A stretch of DNA of 64,000 nucleotides, from contig NZ_JAKIKR010000020.1 in NCBI RefSeq assembly GCF_023284025.1, positions 1 through 64,000 on the forward strand, given 5' to 3'. Numbering within the stretch: position 1 is the stretch's first letter; every line of letters starts with the position of its first letter. Source of the stretch: Shewanella abyssi. GTDB taxonomy: Bacteria > Pseudomonadota > Gammaproteobacteria > Enterobacterales > Shewanellaceae. The position numbers and the translations under genes are program-made. The notes beneath the pieces were generated by a model. It was not told the DNA's origin and did no database searches. It saw nothing but the letters and a program-made list of their open reading frames with translations. Shown here piece by piece: positions 56,981 to 64,000 of the stretch.

Positions 56981-57182
56981 TCTCTTCCCCTATGAAAATT
57001 ATTATTTTTAAACGCATAGAGGGTGTAGCAAGGAGTAAGCCAAAAAAATTAGCCTTATGAAACAGGTCTTTAATTGTTATGTAGGCTGTCTTGTTATCGG
57101 AATTGATTCAATTTAGGGCGGGTGGCACTGGATTAGTGCAAAGTTTAAGCTGAGATGGCACTGCAAGCCAAAGAACAGATAT

Positions 57183-57209
57183 AAAAAAACCTCCTAATAA
57201 GGAGGTTTT
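57183..57209 (-). terminator. Intrinsic terminator of the HU gene
   Basis: AAAACCTCC / GGAGGTTTT stem with loop of six; on the minus strand it is followed by a seven-T tract. It lies 23 bases after the HU stop. Confidence 0.92.
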
Positions 57210-57231
57210 ATATAAATCACAAGAGTTGTGA

Positions 57232-57504
57232 TTAGTTAACGCTGTCTTTAAGCGCTTTACCCGCTTTAAACTTAGGTACTGTCGCCGCAGGGATCTGGAT
57301 CTCTTTACCAGTCTGTGGGTTACGACCTATGCGAGCTGCACGCTCTGATGTTTCAAAAGAGCCAAAACCAACAATAGAGATTTTCTCTCCATTCTTCATC
57401 GCTTCTGCAACAGTTTCTTCAAAAGATTTTAATGCACGTGCGGCTTCAGCTTTCGTTAATTCCGCAGATTCAGCCATTTTTGCAACAAGTTCAGTCTTAT
57501 TCAT
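57232..57504 (-). CDS. HU-family nucleoid protein
   Basis: A 90 aa histone-like DNA-binding protein that bends and compacts DNA as a dimer. The arm motif GRNPQTGKEIQIPA and GFGSFETSERAARIG are conserved. The frame extends 23 codons further upstream, but ATG 57504 (MNKTELVAKMAE) has a purine-rich GAAAGAAGAGA ribosome site and the normal length. Whether it corresponds to HU-alpha or HU-beta is not clear from the sequence. Confidence 0.95.
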   Translation of the reverse strand: MNKTELVAKMAESAELTKAEAARALKSFEETVAEAMKNGEKISIVGFGSFETSERAARIGRNPQTGKEIQIPAATVPKFKAGKALKDSVN

Positions 57505-57640
57505 TTGAATCGTCTCTTCTTTCCGTAGATTTATTGTTAGTAGCGTTATGTAACATGCCACAAGCTTTTGCATTTGAAAAGCGCTTTAAGCCTATGAAAT
57601 GGCTTTTAAAGTCAAAAACAGGAAGGATTTCTCAGTTTTT

Positions 57641-58438
57641 CTACTCTTCGAGCAGTTGATAGAGGATTTGTTTGACAACTTGGGGCTCAAAAGGCTTATC
57701 ACAAAGTGCATTCACACCTGCCTGTGAAACGTTACTTAGGTGGGTTTCGTTCGCTTCTGATGACACCATCAGAATAGGAATATGAGATTGATCACTATCG
57801 TTACGAATAAATTGAGTTAATGCTAAGCCATCAACACTGGGCATATTGTAATCAGTGATGACAAGGTCAAACATCTGCTGCTGCATTATTTCAATAGCTT
57901 CTTGGCCATCTTGAGCTTCGGTTATCATGCGTAAGCCAAGATTGGTAATGGTACGTTTGATGACATTTCTTGCCATCTTGCTGTCATCGACCACCAGTAC
58001 TCGTAGATTCTGCACATCGAAGTGGGTGAGATCCAGCTCATCATGACTTAATAGGTCGATAGTTGCATTGAGCGCTTTTCCTAGGTGACTTGAAGTAAAC
58101 GGCTTAGGGAGAATCGCGACAACGCCTGACTGACGATAGCTTTCTAACTGCTCTCGGCGGCACTCGCTAGAGACCAACATAAACTGAATATCACTAAACT
58201 GAGGTGATGATTTGAGTTGTTGTAGCAGCTCTAGCGCGGTGCCATCTGCAAAGTGCATTGCACTGGCGACGAGATCGGGCTGGTGGCGTTTAATAATACT
58301 CAGGGCCTGCTCAATGCTGGTGGCCGTTTGGATCTGTTTGACGCCCTCTTGGGCTAATCGGTGAGCAATGATTTTACGTTGGGTATCTGATGGTTCAACC
58401 AGTAGAATGGAGAGTTCGCTAGGGTGTAATTCGTTCAT
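57641..58438 (-). CDS. Double-receiver response regulator with a degenerate first receiver
   Basis: A 265 aa protein of two CheY-like receiver domains and no output domain. The second (about residues 140-265) is intact: VVDDSKMARN, phosphoacceptor Asp in VITDYNMP and Lys in CDKPFEP. In the first (about 6-120) the acceptor position reads DLVASAMHF with Ala in place of Asp and EPSD in place of the DD pair, though PKPF is kept. The first unit therefore probably cannot be phosphorylated. The ATG at 58438 and an upstream GTG at 58453 both have weak ribosome sites. No kinase is adjacent. Confidence 0.87.
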   Translation of the reverse strand: MNELHPSELSILLVEPSDTQRKIIAHRLAQEGVKQIQTATSIEQALSIIKRHQPDLVASAMHFADGTALELLQQLKSSPQFSDIQFMLVSSECRREQLESYRQSGVVAILPKPFTSSHLGKALNATIDLLSHDELDLTHFDVQNLRVLVVDDSKMARNVIKRTITNLGLRMITEAQDGQEAIEIMQQQMFDLVITDYNMPSVDGLALTQFIRNDSDQSHIPILMVSSEANETHLSNVSQAGVNALCDKPFEPQVVKQILYQLLEE

Positions 58439-58526
58439 AAATAGCTTTACCACTTGTTATTATTATTATTTTCATATGGTTGATTTGCATCATTATAATA
58501 CGCTGTGATTTTTCTGCTATTGAAAC

Positions 58527-58913
58527 TTATTCTTCTTGTTTTAAGTAATGTTTTGTTTTTTGGCTGAAGGCGACCCAGTACTGGAAGCTCATGGCAATGA
58601 ATGCCGTGATAACAATGGCACTAATAGGAATATTGCGCCCTTGGAAAACAACCTTCACATCTTCAGGGGTAATTTGATAAGCAATGACCGCAGCAGTCGC
58701 CAGTGCTAGCAGTGCCACGGTCTGAATTGCCAGATATATCTTCAATACCACCCCAGCCCAAAAGCGACGTTGCACAAGCCCATACAACACTGGAAACACA
58801 CCTAGGGTGAACAGGTCGAATGATTGTGTCGTCGCGGTGCGCCATAACGCAGCAAAGGCGAGTAAAACATAGAAAAACATTAAAATAGCCAGTATTGGGT
58901 GGGGTTTCTTCAT
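58527..58913 (-). CDS. Small polytopic membrane protein of unknown function
   Basis: A 128 aa protein with about four hydrophobic segments (about 6-24, 33-46, 52-78, 96-116) and a charged C-terminus. ATG 58913 has AGG 6 bases upstream, better than the ATG seven codons earlier. I do not recognise the family. Monocistronic on the minus strand between the response regulator and the DUF4240 gene. Confidence 0.7.
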   Translation of the reverse strand: MKKPHPILAILMFFYVLLAFAALWRTATTQSFDLFTLGVFPVLYGLVQRRFWAGVVLKIYLAIQTVALLALATAAVIAYQITPEDVKVVFQGRNIPISAIVITAFIAMSFQYWVAFSQKTKHYLKQEE

Positions 58914-59090
58914 TAAATACCTAAAATAAGTCATAACGCTTAAGTGTTGTGCGGTGAGTGTAAAAAAATCAATGGGCAGAGTCCACTTAATCGAGCACGA
59001 AATTGTTAACTTAGTTTTATCGTTGCGCTTGACTATTTTATTGGGTATTACGCTAGAATAGCGTTATATCAACCTATTTTAGAGAGCAAA

Positions 59091-59600
59091 ATGACAGAGT
59101 CGCAGTTTTGGGAATTGGTTACCCGTACATCTCCTCAGCAAAACCAAACGGATTTAGCCGAATCATTAAAGCAAAAGTTGGGCCCGCTGAGTAATGATGA
59201 GTTGCGTGATTTTGATAAGATCTTTGGCCAACAAATGCGTCGCTCCTATTCATGGTCTGTGTGGGGAGCGGCTTACATCATTACCGGCTGTGATTCAGAG
59301 TATGCTTTTGCTGAGTTTCGTTGTTTTTTGATCTCACTTGGAAAGCAGTGGTACGACATCGTTGTTGCAGCGCCCGATGAGCTGGGTAAATTACTTGAAT
59401 GGCCGGAGAAAGACGGTTATGCCTATCCTTTCCTTGATGAGTATGACTTGATCGCGGGTCAGCTCTATGAAGATCGCGGCGATGATGAACTGCCTTATGT
59501 GTCTTCTGGACAAGCTTCGCCAGCGGGAAAGAAGTTTTCCCATAAGAAAAAGCAGTTAAAAACGACGTATCCAATATTGAGCGCCGCTTTTCCATTTTAG
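59091..59600 (+). CDS. DUF4240 domain protein
   Basis: A 169 aa cytoplasmic protein. MTESQFWELVTRTS, GAAYIITGCDSEYAFAEFRCFLISLGKQWYD and the later PDELGKLLEW are the DUF4240 pattern, a small domain of unknown biochemical role. The C-terminal 35 residues are basic and not conserved. AGAGAG precedes the ATG. A bidirectional terminator follows. Confidence 0.85.
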   Translation: MTESQFWELVTRTSPQQNQTDLAESLKQKLGPLSNDELRDFDKIFGQQMRRSYSWSVWGAAYIITGCDSEYAFAEFRCFLISLGKQWYDIVVAAPDELGKLLEWPEKDGYAYPFLDEYDLIAGQLYEDRGDDELPYVSSGQASPAGKKFSHKKKQLKTTYPILSAAFPF

Positions 59601-59646
59601 TCTATCGAGTTCTGTGAGCACTCTAGGTATGTAATGCCTATACCCG

Positions 59647-59673
59647 AAAAAACGAGGCTATGCCTCGTTTTTG
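59647..59673. terminator. Bidirectional terminator between convergent genes
   Basis: AAACGAGGC-TAT-GCCTCGTTT stem with an A-run on the left and a T-run on the right, so it can work for the DUF4240 gene and the minus-strand gene ending at 59684. Confidence 0.9.
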
Positions 59674-59683
59674 TTATACTAAC

Positions 59684-59998
59684 TTACTCGATACAAGCAC
59701 TCAATTCACTGTCGAAATCATATCCGTAAGCTTCACAAGTCAGTTGCATAAACTCCTCTTCTGAGTCATTGACTTGGTCATCAAAATCAGCCTGTAATTT
59801 ACTGTCTAACTCTTGATCTGATTGAGTTTGTTGATCTGCAAGAATTTCAAAGTGACCGTCGACAGCGGCTTGCTGCGCTGCTGTAAAGTCATGGTCATTG
59901 GCATTTGCTTGAGTGATGAAGCTAAGTGAAAGAATGATTGCTGCGATAAATGCCATAGGGCCAGAAAATGGCAGTGTTGTCATGTTTGAATAGTTCAT
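59684..59998 (-). CDS. Small secreted acidic protein, function unknown
   Basis: A 104 aa protein with a signal peptide (hydrophobic 15-31, cleavage near ANAND) and an acidic, Gln/Asp/Glu-rich mature part ending with two cysteines (CEAYGYDF, ACIE) that could form one disulfide. ATG 59998 has GGAG 6 bases upstream; the frame opens four codons earlier. No family recognised. Confidence 0.65.
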   Translation of the reverse strand: MNYSNMTTLPFSGPMAFIAAIILSLSFITQANANDHDFTAAQQAAVDGHFEILADQQTQSDQELDSKLQADFDDQVNDSEEEFMQLTCEAYGYDFDSELSACIE

Positions 59999-60286
59999 AT
60001 TGGACTCCAAATATTAATCAGTAACCCGTTTAGGAACCGTTTGCTCTTAACGACTGCGTTATGGCAGTCAGTTAACAGGTTTTCCTCTGGGGCTGTGTTT
60101 GCTTGATACGTATGTTATCGAAAACTTCATGTACCAAAGCTGAACGAAAAACGAGCAGTCGGCCGATTGGTTGGAGGTTTAGATTTTTATGAATTAGAAA
60201 CAGCTGCTTACTGATGGAGTGTTTTTTGTACTTGATTTTTTAAGTTTATAATGGCTATGGTTGAGTTTGAATCGCTAAGCCCCTAG

Positions 60287-60592
60287 CTACTCATTAGTCA
60301 TTGTTTTGCAGTGATACCCCTGTCTCATAGAGTCAAAGCTACAATTAAGGCCGCACTCCCAAACAACATTGTTGAGTCGCTTTGACTGCTGCTCTGAAAA
60401 TGCCTTGCAGCTTGGGTAGTCGTCGAAATCATCGGTCTTTTCATATCGGCTTGAGTTATAGCCACCCTTATAAATGAACGAGGACCAGGTTTCATAAGAT
60501 GAGGTTTGTTCTGATTGATTGATGCTAACAATTGTCCAAGTTAAACCTGTAAACAACAGGATCACAAAGATGACAGGAGCGAGTTTCTGCAT
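60287..60592 (-). CDS. Small membrane-anchored protein with four cysteines, function unknown
   Basis: A 101 aa protein with an N-terminal hydrophobic segment (about 5-22) and a mature domain with cysteines in DYPSCKAF, VWECGLNC and YHCKTM, possibly two disulfides. GGAA lies 8 bases before the ATG. No family recognised; coding status is supported by the signal segment, the cysteines and the ribosome site only. Confidence 0.6.
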   Translation of the reverse strand: MQKLAPVIFVILLFTGLTWTIVSINQSEQTSSYETWSSFIYKGGYNSSRYEKTDDFDDYPSCKAFSEQQSKRLNNVVWECGLNCSFDSMRQGYHCKTMTNE

Positions 60593-60850
60593 GGCACGAT
60601 TTCCAATGTATGAGGTGGTGGCTTATTTCAGACAGCATAATGTGTAGTACTAATAATGCAAACTAAGCTTTGAGTTTGGTTAGCTAAGGCAAGTTCTGAT
60701 GCAATTTGATGCAACCAATCGGCATATAGTGTGGTCTACTAATATGATACTGGTGGTTTGTTAAGCATTTTACATTAAGCCTTTATTCAGCTTAGATCGA
60801 CTATTATTGTGAAATAGAGTCTACCCCTTTGTTCAACCATGGAGTCAATT

Positions 60851-61390
60851 ATGAATGTAAAACAGATACTCGTTGCAGGACTATTACTATCGGGTTCTAT
60901 GCTATCTGCTTCAACATGGGCTGAAGATGAAGCCGTTGAAAATCCAGTCACCGAAAACGGCATTGTTAAAGTTGAATGGCAAGATCCAAAGAGCTTTCGC
61001 GATGTAAGATCTGGTGGTGAGATTCAATCACGTTTTGAAAAACGTACGTTTGAAGAGTTAACAAAAAACTTGAACAAAGAAGCCGCTAAAATTCTGCAGC
61101 CTAACCAAAAGCTAGAAATGGTAGTGACGGACCTAGATTTAGCAGGCGATGTAAGACCAACATTTGGCGCTACCATGCATGATCTACGTGTAGTCAAAGA
61201 TATTTATCCACCACGTATCACCTTTAGTTATAAAGTTACTGAGGGTGAGCAGGTCATCATTGCTGGCAATGAAAAGTTAACCGACCTTAATTTTATGTAC
61301 TCTATTCATAAGAATAGTAGTAGGCCTAACCGCTATGAAAATGCCTTACTGACATCGTGGTTAAAAGATACGATTAAGCCAAAGCTTTAA
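60851..61390 (+). CDS. DUF3016 periplasmic protein
   Basis: A 179 aa secreted protein with a signal peptide ending at about TWA/EDEA. The body VKVEWQDPKSFRDVRSG, FEELTKNLNKEAAKIL and LEMVVTDLDLAGDVRP is the DUF3016 pattern found in Shewanella and Pseudoalteromonas. ATG 60851 has GGAG 6 bases upstream, so the earlier ATG at 60839 is not used. Function unknown. Confidence 0.85.
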   Translation: MNVKQILVAGLLLSGSMLSASTWAEDEAVENPVTENGIVKVEWQDPKSFRDVRSGGEIQSRFEKRTFEELTKNLNKEAAKILQPNQKLEMVVTDLDLAGDVRPTFGATMHDLRVVKDIYPPRITFSYKVTEGEQVIIAGNEKLTDLNFMYSIHKNSSRPNRYENALLTSWLKDTIKPKL

Positions 61391-61451
61391 ACTTATAACT
61401 TTGCTTACAGGCAATAAGCTTAGGCACTTTTTTTGGCGCAATTGAAATAGG

Positions 61452-61737
61452 CTAAACGAGCAACCTGCTTGTTTGGCCTTTGTTACTTGCTGCCGAGTTA
61501 GCAAACGGAATGTGGCGAGAGGTGGGCTCGATGTTGGTTTTGAGGGGAATGCTTCGGTTTGGTGATGCTTCTGGCCGACCCAGTAGGTAGCCTTGGCAGT
61601 ACACAATCCCCAGCTGTTTTCATACCGCGAGCTCCTTTTCTGTTTCAATGCCTATCTATTTTGACGTAATCCGCTGCAAGCTCTGACCACAGCCTTAACC
61701 CGGAATATCCCGCGCCAAGATCATCAATGGCGGTCAT
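61452..61737 (-). pseudogene. Decayed EAL-domain (c-di-GMP phosphodiesterase-like) gene fragment
   Basis: Reading the minus strand from 61737, one frame gives AIDDLGAGYSGLRLWSEL and DYVKIDRH and then a stop. A shifted frame continues GIETEKELAV, stop, KQLGIVYCQGYLLGRPEASP. These are the conserved DDxGxGYS...KID and AEGIET...QGYxLGRP blocks of EAL domains. About 38 residues between them are missing, a frameshift and an internal stop are present, and the front of the domain is absent. It is a relic, not a gene. It occupies the centre of the 500-base gap between the DUF3016 gene and the next gene. Confidence 0.85.
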
Positions 61738-61889
61738 ATACTCTACTCAATATTTAATAAGTAGAAAATAGTATGACGTTTGAGTTACATTTAGATGACA
61801 AAAAAAATCCATTAACAATTCTAACGCTTTAGATGACCTTATTGTAAGGTCAGTGTCTAACTTGCTAATGGATTGGCAAGCCCGCTAGG

Positions 61890-62201
61890 CTATTTTGTGT
61901 TGGCTTTAAAAGTCTGCATTGTTTGCAATAATAAGCCAAGCTTACGCACGTAGCCTTCTAACAGATTTTCCATGGTGTCAGGTTCGCGGCTCATCGCATC
62001 GATTTCAGCGGCGAGTTCTTGTACATAGGGCTGAAAGCGATTGCTACTGGTAGAAAAGCCCTCGTCCTTAGTAAAAATAGTATTAAACTTAACGTGGCCG
62101 GCTTTTTTTAGCGCGTCGAGTCTTGTATCGGCATCGATAGCTTGACGGTAGGCGGTTTGCAAACTGGCTTTTAGTTGTTCGATAACCTGTGTGTGTGGCA
62201 T
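61890..62201 (-). CDS. Small helical protein of unknown function (weak PriC-like pattern)
   Basis: A 103 aa soluble helical protein. The pattern of F-x-x-I-F, then SSNRFQPYVQELAAEI, then a leucine-rich final helix faintly recalls the primosomal protein N'' (PriC) family, but the protein is much shorter and I would not assign that name. It is divergent from the TraB gene with 44 bases between the starts. Confidence 0.65.
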   Translation of the reverse strand: MPHTQVIEQLKASLQTAYRQAIDADTRLDALKKAGHVKFNTIFTKDEGFSTSSNRFQPYVQELAAEIDAMSREPDTMENLLEGYVRKLGLLLQTMQTFKANTK

Positions 62202-62245
62202 AACAGCCTCTCATTTTTAAATTTGCTGAATTATAAGGGGCAAGT

Positions 62246-63130
62246 ATGTTGGCAACAAGTATCCAGAAAGCTTTATTGTCGATAGTTGCTGCATTTTATC
62301 TATTTGCAGCTCAGATCGCTAGTGCAGCACCCACCGATAAACCGCCTTTTTACCAAGTCTCATTTCAAGGCCAAACAGCCTATCTATTGGGATCTATTCA
62401 TATTGGTAAAACTGACTTTTATCCATTTGCGGATCAAATCGAAAAGGCGTTTGCTAAATCAAAGGCCCTGGTCGTAGAGGCTGATGTTCGCGATGCAAAT
62501 GTCCCTGCTTTACTGCAAAAATATGGCGCTACAAAGCTCCCCATTGATGATAAAACAAAAGGCGTATTAGCGAGTTATTGTAAAGATAAAGCCCGTTTAT
62601 GTGCGGCTCTAAGCAGCTATGCCCCCTGGTTACAATCAATGCAGCTTAGCATTGGCCGCTACAGCGCTTTGGGATATAGCGCGCTTTACGGTGTGGATTC
62701 GGTGTTAGTTGCTCAAGCAGATAATAGGCCGGTGTACGAGCTCGAAAGTACCGAATTCCAATTTGAATTGTTGTCATCTTTTAGTCCTGAAACCCAGTGG
62801 GAGATGGTACGCGAGGCGATAGAGGCGCCAGATGAAGATATGCTGAAACTTATTTCGGCGTGGCGCCGCGGTGATGAAACTGAGTTGGCTGATTTAATGG
62901 AAGGGGAGATGCTGCGCGAAGGTAACACTGAAATGGTGGAGAGGATGCTGTGGAACCGCAATAAGGGTATGGCAGAGAAAATGGTCGAGCTGATGAGCTC
63001 TTCTACCACTGTGCAACCTCTATTCGTGGTCGTAGGGGCTGGACATTTAGTTGGCAGTAAAAGTGTACAGTCCTATTTGAAATCTTTAGGCGTAAGCAGT
63101 CAAAACTGTTGGCAAACGAGCTGTGGTTAG
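62246..63130 (+). CDS. TraB/GumN-family protein
   Basis: A 294 aa exported protein with a signal peptide (about 1-28, cleavage ASA/AP). The TraB/GumN motifs GSIHIGK near the start and VVGAGHLVGSKSV near the end supply the paired GxxH residues proposed as a Tiki-like metalloprotease site; an acidic VVEADV follows the first. AAGGGG is located about 7 bases before the ATG. Substrate unknown. Confidence 0.9.
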   Translation: MLATSIQKALLSIVAAFYLFAAQIASAAPTDKPPFYQVSFQGQTAYLLGSIHIGKTDFYPFADQIEKAFAKSKALVVEADVRDANVPALLQKYGATKLPIDDKTKGVLASYCKDKARLCAALSSYAPWLQSMQLSIGRYSALGYSALYGVDSVLVAQADNRPVYELESTEFQFELLSSFSPETQWEMVREAIEAPDEDMLKLISAWRRGDETELADLMEGEMLREGNTEMVERMLWNRNKGMAEKMVELMSSSTTVQPLFVVVGAGHLVGSKSVQSYLKSLGVSSQNCWQTSCG

Positions 63131-63215
63131 TGGGATTATCGGCTTTTGCCATTTTAGGGTATAATCCGCCGCTCGCTTATTTTTTGTCTGTGTTTTAATG
63201 TAAGGTTTGATTAGT

Positions 63216-64000
63216 TTGAGTAAAGAATACTGTGTTGATTTAAAGGCTATGCCATCGTTGTTTTCGCTCTATCGAAAGATATTTTTTGGGCGTAAACCCG
63301 GTTGGGATGAACAGCCGCTGCCGATGATTAACGTTAGCAGTCCAAATGTGGCGTTGTCCGCAGATAAAGTTGAGCAGTATGCCCAAGTTTGTGGTTTTGA
63401 TTTTGATGGTCAAACGTTGCCGCCAACCTATTTGTATGTCATGGCATTTAGATTACATGCCATGATCTTTACTCATGATGCCATTACATTTCCTTTGCTG
63501 GGAATGATCCATTTAAAGAACAGCATTACCTTATATCGTCCAACAACGATGGCAGAAAAATACGATTTTGAATGTTCATTGACGACCAGCCAAATGACAG
63601 ACTCAGGCTTGGAGTTTGAATTGGTATCAAAAGCGTTTGTCGCCGGTGAGTTGGTGTGGGAATCACTGTCAACCTACCTATATCGTATCGAAGGCAAGAC
63701 TAAGCGTATGCGCCCACCTAGGGGGAGTGATATCAATTGGGACGCCGCACAAGCATGGAGTTTAAGTGAAGACTTGGGCCGCCGCTACGCAAAAGCGTCG
63801 GGCGACTATAACCTTATCCATCTGCACCCGGTATTGTCCAAGCGTTTTGGATTTGATCGCGTTCTAGCACATGGTATGTGGTCTAAAGGTCGCTGTATCG
63901 CAGAAATTATGCCTGATATTGTGGATAAACCGTGCAAGATAGATGTTGCTTTTAAATTACCCCTGTTCATGCCAGGTAATGTCAGCTTTGCTGCTGAAAA
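63216..64000 (+). CDS. MaoC-like hot-dog dehydratase, cut by the window end
   Basis: The first 261 codons of a protein that runs past the edge. SGDYNLIHLHPVLSKRFGFDR, close to the hydratase-2 motif xGDxNPIHxD, places it among MaoC-like enoyl-CoA or 3-hydroxyacyl dehydratases; the preceding 150 residues look like a second, inactive hot-dog unit. TTG start with AAGG about 10 bases upstream; an ATG just upstream is followed immediately by a stop. The rest of the gene and its start choice need the adjoining sequence. Confidence 0.8.
   Translation, partial: MSKEYCVDLKAMPSLFSLYRKIFFGRKPGWDEQPLPMINVSSPNVALSADKVEQYAQVCGFDFDGQTLPPTYLYVMAFRLHAMIFTHDAITFPLLGMIHLKNSITLYRPTTMAEKYDFECSLTTSQMTDSGLEFELVSKAFVAGELVWESLSTYLYRIEGKTKRMRPPRGSDINWDAAQAWSLSEDLGRRYAKASGDYNLIHLHPVLSKRFGFDRVLAHGMWSKGRCIAEIMPDIVDKPCKIDVAFKLPLFMPGNVSFAAE

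Noticed and set aside
61361..61648. 95-codon minus-strand frame upstream of the DUF3016 end
   Set aside because: It runs in the wrong frame across the EAL relic and into the DUF3016 coding end; the EAL similarity lies in other frames.

Overview
The window reads as chromosomal DNA of a marine gammaproteobacterium, most likely a Shewanella. The basis is the gene order priA / rpmE / malic enzyme / complete MSHA pilus cluster / mreBCD-maf-rng-yhdP-nitrilase-tldD, Shewanella-like protein sequences and moderate GC. The genus is an inference from remembered gene order and protein similarity; no search was run.

Layout. (1) 0-5.4 kb: priA on the minus strand, a secreted FimV-like protein, rpmE (zinc-type bL31) and a short malic enzyme. 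(2) 5.5-26.1 kb: an uninterrupted MSHA type IV pilus cluster in the order mshH-I-(PilN-like)-J-K-L-M-N-E-G-F-B-A1-A2-C-D-O-P-Q. It holds the CsrD-like regulator, inner-membrane platform, secretin, ATPase with a c-di-GMP-binding N-terminus, two tandem major pilins, minor pilins and a giant surface protein, MshQ. A terminator and a block of CTAG-rich tandem repeats separate the pilins from mshC. (3) 26.3-37.5 kb: the cell-shape and housekeeping group mreB-mreC-mreD-maf-rng-yhdP-nitrilase-tldD. (4) 37.6-42.3 kb: a TolC / HlyD / two ABC-2 permease export operon with no ATPase gene. (5) 42.4-46.8 kb: an accessory patch with two proteins of unknown function, one with a 7-bp tandem repeat inside its coding sequence, and a large Ig-like lipoprotein on the minus strand. 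(6) 46.9-49.2 kb: darP (yjgA) divergent from pmbA (tldE), with a MITE-like element of about 270 bp between them. (7) 49.4-53.9 kb: an arsenic resistance operon arsR-acr3-gapdh-arsJ. The gapdh-arsJ junction has been amplified into a multi-copy repeat array carrying fragments of both flanking genes. (8) 54-64 kb: an AGCS symporter, TorF-like porin, HU, a double-receiver protein, several small secreted or membrane proteins, DUF4240 and DUF3016 proteins, a decayed EAL-domain pseudogene, a TraB/GumN protein and the start of a MaoC-like dehydratase cut by the window edge.

How the genes work together. The MSHA cluster builds a retractable adhesive pilus, and c-di-GMP probably controls it through MshE. 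The ars operon couples arsenite export (Acr3) with arsenate detoxification: GAPDH makes 1-arseno-3-phosphoglycerate and ArsJ exports it. TldD and TldE, encoded about 12 kb apart, form one heteromeric metalloprotease. No CRISPR array, tRNA, rRNA or intact insertion sequence was seen. The strongest unexplained structures are the gapdh-arsJ junction array, the CTAG repeat block upstream of mshC, the MITE upstream of pmbA, the intragenic heptamer repeat near 42.45 kb and the EAL relic near 61.6 kb.
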